Shown here: one piece after another, positions 1 to 7,455 of the stretch
Position numbering within the stretch: position 1 is the first letter of the stretch
Layout: every line of letters begins with the position of its first letter
Origin: Bacillota bacterium
GTDB taxonomy: Bacteria > Bacillota > Clostridia > Tissierellales > Tissierellaceae
Length of the DNA stretch: 35,050 nucleotides
Reading direction: 5' to 3'
Assembly (NCBI GenBank): GCA_030602225.1
Contig: JAUWAD010000011.1
Location: 1 to 35,050 of the forward strand
Made by a program: the position numbers and the translations under genes
The notes under the pieces: generated by a model
Told to the model about the DNA's origin: nothing
The model's input: the letters and a program-made list of their open reading frames with translations, nothing else
Database searches by the model: none

Positions 1-165
1 CAACTCTCCTGTCAAACTTCCCGTTCCACAAGCCATCTCCAGTATTGCATTTCCCGTATTATTTTCTCTGTTGATAATTTCTTTGATGTATTTAGCCCAG
101 CTGGGATAATCAAAATCATCCATCAATGTATCATATATATAGGCAAATTCCTCATAACTATTCAT
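1..165 (-). CDS. Class I SAM-dependent methyltransferase (N-terminal part only)
   Basis: The first 55 residues of a protein that runs off the left edge. It begins MNSYEEFAYIYDTLMDD and reaches the glycine-rich SAM-binding motif I (ILEMACGTGSL), which is typical of class I methyltransferases found in Firmicutes. The substrate cannot be told from this fragment. A strong ribosome site (AAAGGAGT) lies just upstream of the ATG and overlaps the stop codon of the preceding CPBP protease gene, so the two are almost certainly co-transcribed and probably translationally coupled. The family call is firm; the specific function is unknown. Confidence 0.8.
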   Translation of the reverse strand, partial: MNSYEEFAYIYDTLMDDFDYPSWAKYIKEIINRENNTGNAILEMACGTGSLTGEL

Positions 166-176
166 ATTAAACTCCT

Positions 177-1130
177 TTAGTAGAATAAAAATCTATAGTT
201 TGTGTATATAAATAATGCAAAAATTATATAAATAGGTAACCATGTTATCCTTATTTCTGACTGATAGTTATGTTCTTCTTTCATTTCATAAAGTTCTGAC
301 ATACTCTCAGGTTCTATATCTGTTACAGTTTCAGCTGTTGGAAACTTCTTAATAAGAAGATATAATATTATCCCAGAAAACAGAGCAAATCCTCCTAGAA
401 CAATAAATGTTGCAATAAGCTGAATACCCGAGGGAATAATTGGTCCTTGATCAACTATCTGCTCAAGGTTTTCTGTTATCCTAGCCAGATAGTACCCAAG
501 GGTAAGGGCAATTGCGTTGTTAAAAACATGTCCTAAAATAGAGGTGTATAAACTATTGCTCTTAATAAGTAAAAGTCCTAATATCATTCCCAAGAATGTT
601 GGTCCTGCTAGATTGAAAATATTAAAATGAAATAATCCAAATAATACTGAGGATATAATCAATCCTCTCTTAACACCTAATCTACTATATGCACTTTGAA
701 GGGTACCCCTAAACATGACCTCTTCACATATCCCAGGAGTAATGGCAATAATAAAGTAACCTATAATAAGTTCATTTATACTCCCTGGTATGGGTACACC
801 CGTTGGTATTGTTGTACTTACAGTTCCAATTAAAGCTATTACAATATAGTTTAAGAACACAGCTATTGGATATGCAAAAACAATTATAATAAAAGTATAT
901 AATACTTGTCTTGCATTAATTCCATTAAGTTTTAATACTTTTTTTAAGGAATATCCTCTTAATTTCAAATATAGAATATTGGGAATAAGAATCAGTAAAT
1001 ACTCAGTTATTAGAAGTCCTGAATACAACTCTATCCTCTGGGCTATGGATCCAATGAAAAACAAACCTAGTCCAAGTACTAAATAAAGTATATTAACTTC
1101 ATTAACTGAGGGTGAAGAAATTGTTCTCAT
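177..1130 (-). CDS. CPBP family intramembrane metalloprotease (Abi/Rce1-like)
   Basis: A very hydrophobic protein of 317 residues with about eight predicted membrane segments. The CPBP signature is clear: EEVMFR (about residues 136-141), an FHFN motif near 168 and HVFNN near 202, which supply the glutamates and histidines of the Rce1-type intramembrane protease active site. The C-terminal 40 residues form a charged loop followed by a last membrane helix. An ATG seven codons further upstream is also open, but the AAAGG ribosome site lies inside that extension and points to the ATG at 1130. It sits between hpt and a methyltransferase gene. In Firmicutes such proteins act in bacteriocin immunity or prenyl-protein-like processing; the substrate here is unknown. 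Confidence 0.88.
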   Translation of the reverse strand: MRTISSPSVNEVNILYLVLGLGLFFIGSIAQRIELYSGLLITEYLLILIPNILYLKLRGYSLKKVLKLNGINARQVLYTFIIIVFAYPIAVFLNYIVIALIGTVSTTIPTGVPIPGSINELIIGYFIIAITPGICEEVMFRGTLQSAYSRLGVKRGLIISSVLFGLFHFNIFNLAGPTFLGMILGLLLIKSNSLYTSILGHVFNNAIALTLGYYLARITENLEQIVDQGPIIPSGIQLIATFIVLGGFALFSGIILYLLIKKFPTAETVTDIEPESMSELYEMKEEHNYQSEIRITWLPIYIIFALFIYTNYRFLFY

Positions 1131-1155
1131 AAATATCCATCCTTTCAACAAATAT

Positions 1156-1175
1156 ACCTACAGTAGACTGTAGGT
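1156..1175 (-). terminator. Short stem-loop after hpt (weak terminator or attenuator)
   Basis: An 8-bp perfect stem (ACCTACAG/CTGTAGGT) with a 4-base loop starts one base after the hpt stop codon. On the minus strand it is followed by TATATTTG, a poor U-tract. It could be a leaky terminator or mRNA-processing hairpin between hpt and the CPBP gene rather than a full stop. Confidence 0.4.
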
Positions 1176-1700
1176 TTATTCAAAGGTAAAAATATAAGGA
1201 ATGTTTCTATAATATTCTCCATAATTCAAGCCATATCCAACTATAAATACATCCGGTATCTCATATCCAACATAATCTGGTTCCAATTCCACCTGTCTTC
1301 TACTTGGCTTATCCAGCATTACACATACTTTTATGGTATTAGGGTTTTTACCTTCTAAGTGTTTAATTACTTTGGATATAGTATGACCAGAGTCTATTAT
1401 ATCATCAACTATTAAAACTTCTTTACCTACCAATTCACCTCTTACATCCTGGAGTATTTTAACATCTCCTGATGATATTTCCTCATTCCCATAACTGGCA
1501 GTGGTCATAAATTCTATCTCAACTGGGATATCCAATTCTCTTACTAAATCAGCAGTAAAAATAAAGCTTCCTCTCAATAGGGATACCACAACTAATTTCT
1601 TGCCTCTGTAAACTTCGCTAAGCTCTTTGCCTAATTCCTTAACTCTATAATCTATTTCCTCTCTAGAATATAGGACCTTCTCTTTTTTATTTTCGATCAA
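1176..1700 (-). CDS. hpt: Hypoxanthine phosphoribosyltransferase
   Basis: A purine salvage enzyme that joins hypoxanthine (and usually guanine) to PRPP to give IMP/GMP in the cytoplasm. At 174 residues it has the normal length. The PRPP-binding loop VLIVDDIIDSGHT is at residues 95-107, and the LLRGSF loop that contacts pyrophosphate is near 41-46. The start is TTG, preceded by AAGGGAG at suitable spacing. No ATG gives a better fit. Upstream and in the same unit is a 41-codon membrane miniprotein; downstream is a CPBP protease. The common tilS-hpt-ftsH arrangement of Firmicutes is not seen here. The identification is secure. Confidence 0.95.
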   Translation of the reverse strand: MIENKKEKVLYSREEIDYRVKELGKELSEVYRGKKLVVVSLLRGSFIFTADLVRELDIPVEIEFMTTASYGNEEISSGDVKILQDVRGELVGKEVLIVDDIIDSGHTISKVIKHLEGKNPNTIKVCVMLDKPSRRQVELEPDYVGYEIPDVFIVGYGLNYGEYYRNIPYIFTFE

Positions 1701-1715
1701 AATAGTCTCTCCCTT

Positions 1716-1841
1716 CTATCTATATCTTTTCTTTAATATTTCCTTTATTTCCCTTAGCTCCTTTAATAGCAAGTTTAAAGTATATTGAAAGCTAATCAGA
1801 ATTATTAGTATTATAACACTAATTATAATTTTTGTATCCAT
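1716..1841 (-). CDS. Small membrane protein of 41 residues upstream of hpt
   Basis: A short reading frame (ATG to TAG) encoding one hydrophobic helix, residues 4-20 (IIISVIILIILISF), followed by a highly charged amphipathic tail with a regular K/E/R pattern (LLKELREIKEILKKRYR). This layout, a single membrane anchor with a cytoplasmic charged helix, is that of a genuine miniprotein and not of random AT-rich sequence. Its stop lies 15 bases before the hpt start, with the hpt ribosome site in between. Its own ribosome site (GAGG) is about 12 bases from the ATG, which is long and lowers confidence. I do not recognise a family or function. Confidence 0.6.
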   Translation of the reverse strand: MDTKIIISVIILIILISFQYTLNLLLKELREIKEILKKRYR

Positions 1842-1933
1842 TAATTATCGCATCCTCATCTTTTTTTGATAGATTACTAGTCTCATAGATACCCTTTAAT
1901 CCTACTCTTTCACACATTTAATTTTTAAATCTA

Positions 1934-1961
1934 TTTACTGTTTGTTTTATTATGTTATAAT
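1934..1961 (+). promoter_or_regulatory. Promoter of the DUF4364 gene
   Basis: A TTTACT -35 box, 16-base spacer and a perfect TATAAT -10 box, ending 26 bases before the start codon at 1988. The ribosome site GAAAGGAG follows at 1973-1980. Confidence 0.65.
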
Positions 1962-1987
1962 TCTATAGAGATGAAAGGAGTGGTTAA

Positions 1988-2518
1988 ATGTTTCAAAATC
2001 AAACTGAAGACATTGCTCTTAACAAGCTGATAATACTATTTACCATAAATGTATCACCTAATCCATTGTATAAAGAAAAATTGATGGAAACTTTAATGAC
2101 AATCAATGATACAAACTACTTCTTATTGCAGCAATACTTATCAGAATTAATCCATAGCAAGATGATCTCCCAAGTAGAAGATGAAAATTTGATTCATTAC
2201 ATTTTAAACAAAAAAGCAGTAGAAGCATTGGAGCACTTTGGTTTTAAGATCCCAGAGGATATTATGACAAAAATCAAAAAACACTTTAATATCCAATCAG
2301 TAAGTGAATCAATAAAAACCACTGTGGAAAGTACCACTTATCCCAAAGATAATGGAGAATATAATGTAAATTTAAAGATAATCGAAAATGGAGATACCAT
2401 ATTTAGTCTCTATATCAGTGTTCCCAACAAATCACAAAGTGATGAACTATGTAGACTTTGGGAAGACTCCCCTGATTATTATTTTAAATCAATCTTGGAT
2501 TTATTTATTAAAAGCTAA
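1988..2518 (+). CDS. DUF4364 family protein
   Basis: A 176-residue protein resembling the DUF4364 family that is widespread in Clostridia. The N-terminal ~90 residues look like a winged helix (helices separated by short turns, ending in ENLIHYILNKKAVEALEHF), followed by a small beta-rich C-terminal part. Family members are regarded as possible transcription regulators, but no target is established. It is a monocistronic plus-strand gene with a good promoter and the ribosome site GAAAGGAG. Its stop codon lies inside the left arm of a terminator hairpin shared with convergent folC. Confidence 0.8.
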   Translation: MFQNQTEDIALNKLIILFTINVSPNPLYKEKLMETLMTINDTNYFLLQQYLSELIHSKMISQVEDENLIHYILNKKAVEALEHFGFKIPEDIMTKIKKHFNIQSVSESIKTTVESTTYPKDNGEYNVNLKIIENGDTIFSLYISVPNKSQSDELCRLWEDSPDYYFKSILDLFIKS

Positions 2519-2547
2519 CCCACTATGAAAATAGCAGGTTAGCTTTT
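2510..2547. terminator. Bidirectional terminator shared by the DUF4364 gene and folC
   Basis: An 11-bp perfect stem (AAAAGCTAACC / GGTTAGCTTTT) around a 16-base loop that can itself form a CTAT/ATAG inner stem. The A- and T-runs make it work in both directions. The DUF4364 stop (2516-2518) is in one arm and the folC stop (2523-2525) is in the loop. Confidence 0.85.
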
Positions 2548-3821
2548 GTTCTTACTTCTCCTATTAGATACAATGACCCCCCAAATAGGATCATATCTCC
2601 TTCTTCAGCCATTTCATACGCCTTTTTTACAGCTTTACCCACATCTGGTTCGATGATAACATCATCACAAATTCTGGACACCTCTTTAGCCAGTATCTCA
2701 GCCTTGAGTTTTCTTGGCATATTGACTTCTGTGACCACTACAGAATCCGCCAGAGGTACTAAAGTCTCGATCATATGTGTGTAATCCTTATCCTTTAGTA
2801 CTCCCATGCCAATAATGAGTCTGTTATATGAAAACAGTTTTATAGCCTTTGCCAAATGAGTTATTCCCTGAAGATTGTGGGCACCATCAATTAAGAATAT
2901 TGGATTTTCCCTTAGAACTTCCAATCTACCTTTCCATTTAGTCTTCTTCAAACCGCTGTAGATATGGGAATCTGAAATATCTATTTTCTTTCTTTCCCTA
3001 AGTTCAAGAATAGTAGTTATAGCTGTTGCAGCATTATATATCTGATATTCTCCCAACATACAAATACTAAGATCATCAAGGGTAGTATCTCCATATTTAA
3101 AACTAAATACACTGCCCTTATATGTCTGTTCACTGATTGTTAAATTATCTACATTCACTTTAATAAAATCAGCACCTAATTCATTTGAAACAGTTATGAG
3201 AACTTTCTCTGCTTCCTCTAACTGAGGATATGAGATGACCAGTCCACCTTTTTTAATTATTCCAGCCTTCTGATAGGCTATCTCCCCAATTGTATCCCCC
3301 AATACATCCACATGGTCATAATCTATTGTTGTAATTATAGATGCCAATGATTCATCAATGATATTTGTGGAATCGAATCTTCCTCCCAATCCAACTTCCA
3401 ACACCACATAGTCCACATTCTGTTCATTGTAATATACAAAAGCAATTGCAGTGACAATTTCAAATGTGGTAGGGTGTTCGATTCCTTCAGTTACCATTTT
3501 GTCTGCTGCTGATTTGACCATTTCAGTAATTCTGCCTAAATCCTCTTCTGGGATATCTAATCCATTTATCTGTATTCTTTCAGTAAACTTTTCAAGATAT
3601 GGAGAAGTATAAAGTCCAACTTTATACCCTCCTTCAGATATTATACTTGCTAAATATGCAGATGTTGAGCCTTTCCCATTTGTACCTCCCACATGAAGAT
3701 ACTTAAGGCCTTTATGAGGATTTCCAAGATTATCAAGGAGCATTCCCACCGATGCCAATCCCAATCTTGATCCATACTTATCCTTATCATTTATATAGGC
3801 CAATGCCTGTTCATAATTCAT
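2523..3821 (-). CDS. folC: Bifunctional folylpolyglutamate synthase / dihydrofolate synthase
   Basis: A cytoplasmic Mur-ligase-type enzyme that adds glutamate to dihydropteroate and then extends the polyglutamate tail of folates, using ATP. The ATP loop is HVGGTNGKGS (about residues 43-52), followed by family motifs LEVGLGGRFDSTN and DGAHN. Length is 432 residues from the start I prefer, ATG at 3821 (MNYEQALAYI), eight bases after GGAG. An ATG at 3836 overlaps the valS stop by one base (TAATG), but the ribosome site lies downstream of it. It follows valS directly, so both depend on the Val T-box. Its end is within a terminator hairpin. Confidence 0.93.
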   Translation of the reverse strand: MNYEQALAYINDKDKYGSRLGLASVGMLLDNLGNPHKGLKYLHVGGTNGKGSTSAYLASIISEGGYKVGLYTSPYLEKFTERIQINGLDIPEEDLGRITEMVKSAADKMVTEGIEHPTTFEIVTAIAFVYYNEQNVDYVVLEVGLGGRFDSTNIIDESLASIITTIDYDHVDVLGDTIGEIAYQKAGIIKKGGLVISYPQLEEAEKVLITVSNELGADFIKVNVDNLTISEQTYKGSVFSFKYGDTTLDDLSICMLGEYQIYNAATAITTILELRERKKIDISDSHIYSGLKKTKWKGRLEVLRENPIFLIDGAHNLQGITHLAKAIKLFSYNRLIIGMGVLKDKDYTHMIETLVPLADSVVVTEVNMPRKLKAEILAKEVSRICDDVIIEPDVGKAVKKAYEMAEEGDMILFGGSLYLIGEVRTKANLLFS

Positions 3822-3835
3822 CATACACTCTCCCA

Positions 3836-6484
3836 TTATGCCTTCTTTAAGGACTCTAACCTTTCCAAGACATTATTTAACATGTCAGTATATTTCTCCT
3901 TCTTGGCTTTTTCTTCATCCACCAATTTTGCTGGAGCTTTACTTATAAAACCTTCATTGGAAAGTTTATTGTCAACTCTGTTTATCTCATCCAGATACTT
4001 ATCCTTTTCCTTCTCCAATCTTTCGATTTCCTTGTCAAAGTCAATCAATTCCTTAAGAGGTATGAATACTTCACATTTTTCAAGAACAACAGAAATATTA
4101 TCATCTCCTAAAGATGTCTTATCATTTTTGAAGGATATGCTCTCTGCACTTGCCAATGTCATAAACTTCTTCGTGCCCTTCTCAACTGTGGTCTTAATAT
4201 CTTCATTATCAGTTACAAATATCAAGCTAGCCTTCTTAGAAGGAACAATATTCATTTCTGCCCTGGCATTTCTTATTCCCTTAATAGCTGATTTTATGAA
4301 CTCAATGGATTTTTCAGCTTCATTGAAATCCATTGAAGAATCTTCCATTGGCCAGTCTTCTAAAATCAGAGCTTTATTAATTCCTGGTAGATGCTGCCAT
4401 ATTTCCTCAGTTATAAAAGGCATAAATGGATGTAGTAACTTTAATGTGTCTTTCAATACCACTACCAATACATTCTGAGCTGATTCCTTCAAGCCCTTGT
4501 TATCCCCATATAATCTAGACTTAACCATCTCAATATACCAATCACAGTAATCCTCCCAAATAAACTCATATACCTTCTGAGCGGCAAGACCTAATTCATA
4601 CTTATCCAAGTTAGACTTTACTTCCTTCTTTAATTTGTTCAGTCTACCCAATATCCACTTATCTTCATCTTCAAGGTTTATGCCTTCAATACTTGGTTCT
4701 TTTATCTCTTCATCCAAGTTCATCAATACAAATCTAGTTGCATTCCATAGCTTATTGGCAAAATTTCTATTCGCCTCTACTCTCTCAGTGTAGAATCTCA
4801 TATCATTTCCTGGAGTATTTCCTGTTACAAGGGTAAATCTTAATGCATCTGCTCCATATTGTTCTATTATTTCCAGGGGATCAATACCATTACCCAGTGA
4901 CTTGCTCATTTTTCTACCTTGAGAATCCCTTACCAATCCAGTTAGAAATACATCCTTAAATGGAACTTCTCCCAACTGCTCAATGCTTGAGAAAATCATT
5001 CTGATTACCCAGAAGAAAATAATATCGTATCCAGTTACAAGTACATCCGTTGGGAAAAAGTACTCAAGATCCTCAGTCTTCTCTGGCCAACCCAATGTTG
5101 AGAAAGGCCATAATGCTGAAGAGAACCAGGTATCCAAAGTGTCAGTCTCCTGTCTGATATTGTCACTATTGCATTTTGTACAGTGATGTATTGGTTCCTT
5201 TGATACTATTATTTCATGACATTCATCACAATAATATACTGGTAGCCTATGACCCCACCATAATTGTCTTGAGATACACCAATCCTTTATATTCTCTAAC
5301 CAATGTACATAAATTTTCCCAAATCGCTCAGGTACAAAGTTCAGTTCACCTTTGTAGTATGCTTCCAATGATGGTTTAGCAAGGGGTTCCATTTTAACAA
5401 ACCATTGCTTAGAAATTAGGGGTTCTATTATAGTCTTACATCTTTCACAATGCCCAACAGCATTATCATGTTCTTTAACTTCAACTAAGAATCCCTCTTC
5501 TTTTAACTTTTCAGCAACAATTTTTCTAGCTTCAAACCTTTCTAAACCTCTAAACTCTCCGCCATTTTCATTTATATAACCATCTTCATCAATAACTATA
5601 AATTGTCCTAATTTATGTCTTTCTCCAACTTCAAAGTCATTAGGGTCATGGGATGGAGTAATTTTTAATGCTCCTGTTCCAAAGTCCATTTCAACATAAC
5701 TATCTGCAATTATTGGGATTTCACGTCCAACAAGTGGTAGAATTACTGTCTGTCCAACAAGATGTGAATACCTCTCATCATCTGGGTGAACAGCAACTGC
5801 CAAATCTCCCAACATGGTTTCAGGCCTTGTAGTTGCGATAACTATTCCTTCATTGCTATCCTTAATTGGATATTTTATATGCCATATATGGCCATGGGAA
5901 TCTTCATGGTCAACCTCAGCATCTGAAATTGCAGTGTGGCAACTTGGACACCAATTTATAATCCTATCCCCTCTATATATTAGATCCTTTTCATATAATC
6001 TAATAAATACTTCTTCAACTGCATTACTTAACATTTCATCAAGGGTAAATCTATCCCTTGACCAATCACATGATACACCTAACTTTTTTAATTGATTTTT
6101 TATAGTTCCACCGTAAAGATGTGTCCATTCCCAGGCTTCTTCAATAAAAGCTTCTCTTCCTAGCTCTTCTTTAGATCTGCCTTCACTCTTTAGTTTCTCC
6201 ACTACTTTTACTTCAGTTGAAATACTGGCATGATCAGTCCCTGGTAACCACAGAGCTTCAAATCCTTCCATTCTCTTCCAGCGGATTAAAATATCCTGAA
6301 TTGTATTGTTCAATGCATGTCCCATATGAAGGCTACCAGTTACATTTGGTGGTGGCATCATAATGGTAAAAGGTCTTTTATCCTTGTTTATTTCTGGTGT
6401 GAAATATCCATTGTCATTCCAAAAAGAATAAAGCCTATCCTCAAAATCCTTTGGATCATAATTCTTTGGTAAATTTTCTAGCAT
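3836..6484 (-). CDS. valS: Valine--tRNA ligase
   Basis: A class I aminoacyl-tRNA synthetase of 882 residues, the usual size. The HIGH motif appears as HMGH (residues 53-56, in PPPNVTGSLHMGHAL) and the KMSKS loop in GRKMSKSLGNG about residue 525. Several CxxC pairs (WCPSCH, HCERC, YCDEC, HCTKC) suggest zinc sites. The connective editing domain contains ATTRPETMLGD. The C-terminal 65 residues form the coiled-coil tRNA arm. The start at 6484 has an ideal AAGGAGGG site six bases upstream; an upstream ATG in frame lies within the leader. It is controlled by a T-box leader and followed by folC. Confidence 0.97.
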   Translation of the reverse strand: MLENLPKNYDPKDFEDRLYSFWNDNGYFTPEINKDKRPFTIMMPPPNVTGSLHMGHALNNTIQDILIRWKRMEGFEALWLPGTDHASISTEVKVVEKLKSEGRSKEELGREAFIEEAWEWTHLYGGTIKNQLKKLGVSCDWSRDRFTLDEMLSNAVEEVFIRLYEKDLIYRGDRIINWCPSCHTAISDAEVDHEDSHGHIWHIKYPIKDSNEGIVIATTRPETMLGDLAVAVHPDDERYSHLVGQTVILPLVGREIPIIADSYVEMDFGTGALKITPSHDPNDFEVGERHKLGQFIVIDEDGYINENGGEFRGLERFEARKIVAEKLKEEGFLVEVKEHDNAVGHCERCKTIIEPLISKQWFVKMEPLAKPSLEAYYKGELNFVPERFGKIYVHWLENIKDWCISRQLWWGHRLPVYYCDECHEIIVSKEPIHHCTKCNSDNIRQETDTLDTWFSSALWPFSTLGWPEKTEDLEYFFPTDVLVTGYDIIFFWVIRMIFSSIEQLGEVPFKDVFLTGLVRDSQGRKMSKSLGNGIDPLEIIEQYGADALRFTLVTGNTPGNDMRFYTERVEANRNFANKLWNATRFVLMNLDEEIKEPSIEGINLEDEDKWILGRLNKLKKEVKSNLDKYELGLAAQKVYEFIWEDYCDWYIEMVKSRLYGDNKGLKESAQNVLVVVLKDTLKLLHPFMPFITEEIWQHLPGINKALILEDWPMEDSSMDFNEAEKSIEFIKSAIKGIRNARAEMNIVPSKKASLIFVTDNEDIKTTVEKGTKKFMTLASAESISFKNDKTSLGDDNISVVLEKCEVFIPLKELIDFDKEIERLEKEKDKYLDEINRVDNKLSNEGFISKAPAKLVDEEKAKKEKYTDMLNNVLERLESLKKA

Positions 6485-6504
6485 CAATATCCCTCCTTGT
6501 AAAA

Positions 6505-6540
6505 TAAAAAGACCCTTCATCCAATGAAAGGACGAAGGGT
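6505..6540 (-). terminator. T-box terminator of the valS leader
   Basis: An 11-bp stem built from ACCCTTC/GAAGGGT plus four further pairs (one G-U), followed on the minus strand by CTTTTTA. It competes with the antiterminator formed by the T-box sequence immediately upstream. Confidence 0.88.
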
Positions 6541-6738
6541 TCGCGGTACCACCTTAATTCCATGAATAATCATGGCACTTAGTATCTGTAACGTAGATTT
6601 ACGTTTAAGCCTACTTTCATTCAGCCTAAAAGCTCAAAAGCTACCTTCATACCATCGTAACTACAAATCTTTCAGCCACGGATTTGTTCTCTTAAAGCCC
6701 TTTGGTACTACTCCTCTTTGTCTTAGCTATGTATATAA
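6505..6738 (-). promoter_or_regulatory. T-box riboswitch leader of valS (tRNA-Val sensing)
   Basis: The minus-strand leader carries the T-box core AGGTGGTACCGCG (6542-6554), whose UGGU (6551-6548) would pair with the ACCA end of uncharged tRNA-Val. The Stem I distal signature CGTGGCTGAAAG lies near 6670-6680. A likely specifier codon is GUA (valine) at 6652-6650, just 3' of Stem I; this assignment is by eye and less sure than the T-box itself. It ends in a strong terminator. Confidence 0.92.
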
Positions 6739-6746
6739 TTGACCCT

Positions 6747-6776
6747 ATTATAGTCGATAGATGTGTTATTTGTCAA
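6747..6776 (-). promoter_or_regulatory. Consensus sigma-A promoter of valS
   Basis: On the minus strand TTGACA (6776-6771), an 18-base spacer and TATAAT (6752-6747): both hexamers match consensus perfectly. The -35 box is inside the last codons of pgsA (I-D-K-stop). Confidence 0.88.
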
Positions 6777-7311
6777 TGTTAAGTTTTTCATCGGCAAGTA
6801 ATTTCCTAACTATGCCCAAATAATTAACAAATGCAATCAGATTAAGTACTACAGTAATTATCAGTAAAATAAAAGATAATGTCATGGGTACCTTAAACAC
6901 TATACTCAATACTGCTGCATACAATGAGAATGTAGCTATCTTACCATACTTGTTAGCTGGGATGACAGCTTCCTTATGTCTAAAATACAAAATGGAAGCA
7001 CCAGCTATCATAGTAACTTCCTTAATCAACATTGGAATCAAAATCCAAATTGGAATTAACCCGATGGAAGTAAATGTTATCAACACTGTGAAGCTCATCA
7101 ACTTGTCAGCAAAAGGATCCAGCAAAGCTCCTAATTTACTGGTTAAATTAAATCTTCTAGCTATATATCCATCTAGTACATCTGAAACTCCAGCAACTAC
7201 AAATATTAGACCTGCATAAAGTATTCTATTTTCCATCTGAGAATAGAATACAGCCAAAAATACCGGTATTAAAATAATCCTAAATATTGTGATGATGTTT
7301 GGTAGAGTCAT
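6766..7311 (-). CDS. pgsA: CDP-diacylglycerol--glycerol-3-phosphate 3-phosphatidyltransferase
   Basis: An integral membrane enzyme that makes phosphatidylglycerophosphate, the first committed step to phosphatidylglycerol and cardiolipin. It has 181 residues and about five membrane helices. The CDP-alcohol phosphotransferase motif is complete: D44-V-L-D47-G48-Y-I-A51-R52, then G61, D65 and D69. The ATG is preceded by GAGGAG at five bases. It is separated from malic enzyme by about 145 bases and from valS by its own promoter. The last codons double as the valS -35 box. Confidence 0.95.
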   Translation of the reverse strand: MTLPNIITIFRIILIPVFLAVFYSQMENRILYAGLIFVVAGVSDVLDGYIARRFNLTSKLGALLDPFADKLMSFTVLITFTSIGLIPIWILIPMLIKEVTMIAGASILYFRHKEAVIPANKYGKIATFSLYAAVLSIVFKVPMTLSFILLIITVVLNLIAFVNYLGIVRKLLADEKLNIDK

Positions 7312-7332
7312 ATGTTCTCCTCACAAGAATGT

Positions 7333-7363
7333 GACATTAAGTGATATTATTTTCACTTTTGTC
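7333..7363 (-). promoter_or_regulatory. Imperfect dyad in the pgsA upstream region
   Basis: Two arms, GACA-N3-AGTGA-like and its inverse, face each other across eight bases (AAGTGA/TCACTT plus outer GACA/TGTC). It lies just downstream of a weak promoter candidate (TATATA at 7365-7370, TTGTTC at 7390-7395, 19-base spacer) and 22 bases before the pgsA start. It could be an operator or an mRNA hairpin. Confidence 0.3.
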
Positions 7364-7455
7364 TTATATACCCACTTTACCTCTACTCTGAACAAAAAAT
7401 AATGATGAATCCCTCTTCCTTATCCTATTTGTCCAACGTGGAGGCACCAGACTTA

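Noticed and set aside
3882-4478. 198-codon open frame on the plus strand opposite the 3' part of valS
   Set aside because: It is fully antisense to well-conserved valS coding sequence, has low-complexity Ser/Leu/Phe composition typical of mirrored frames and lacks a ribosome site.
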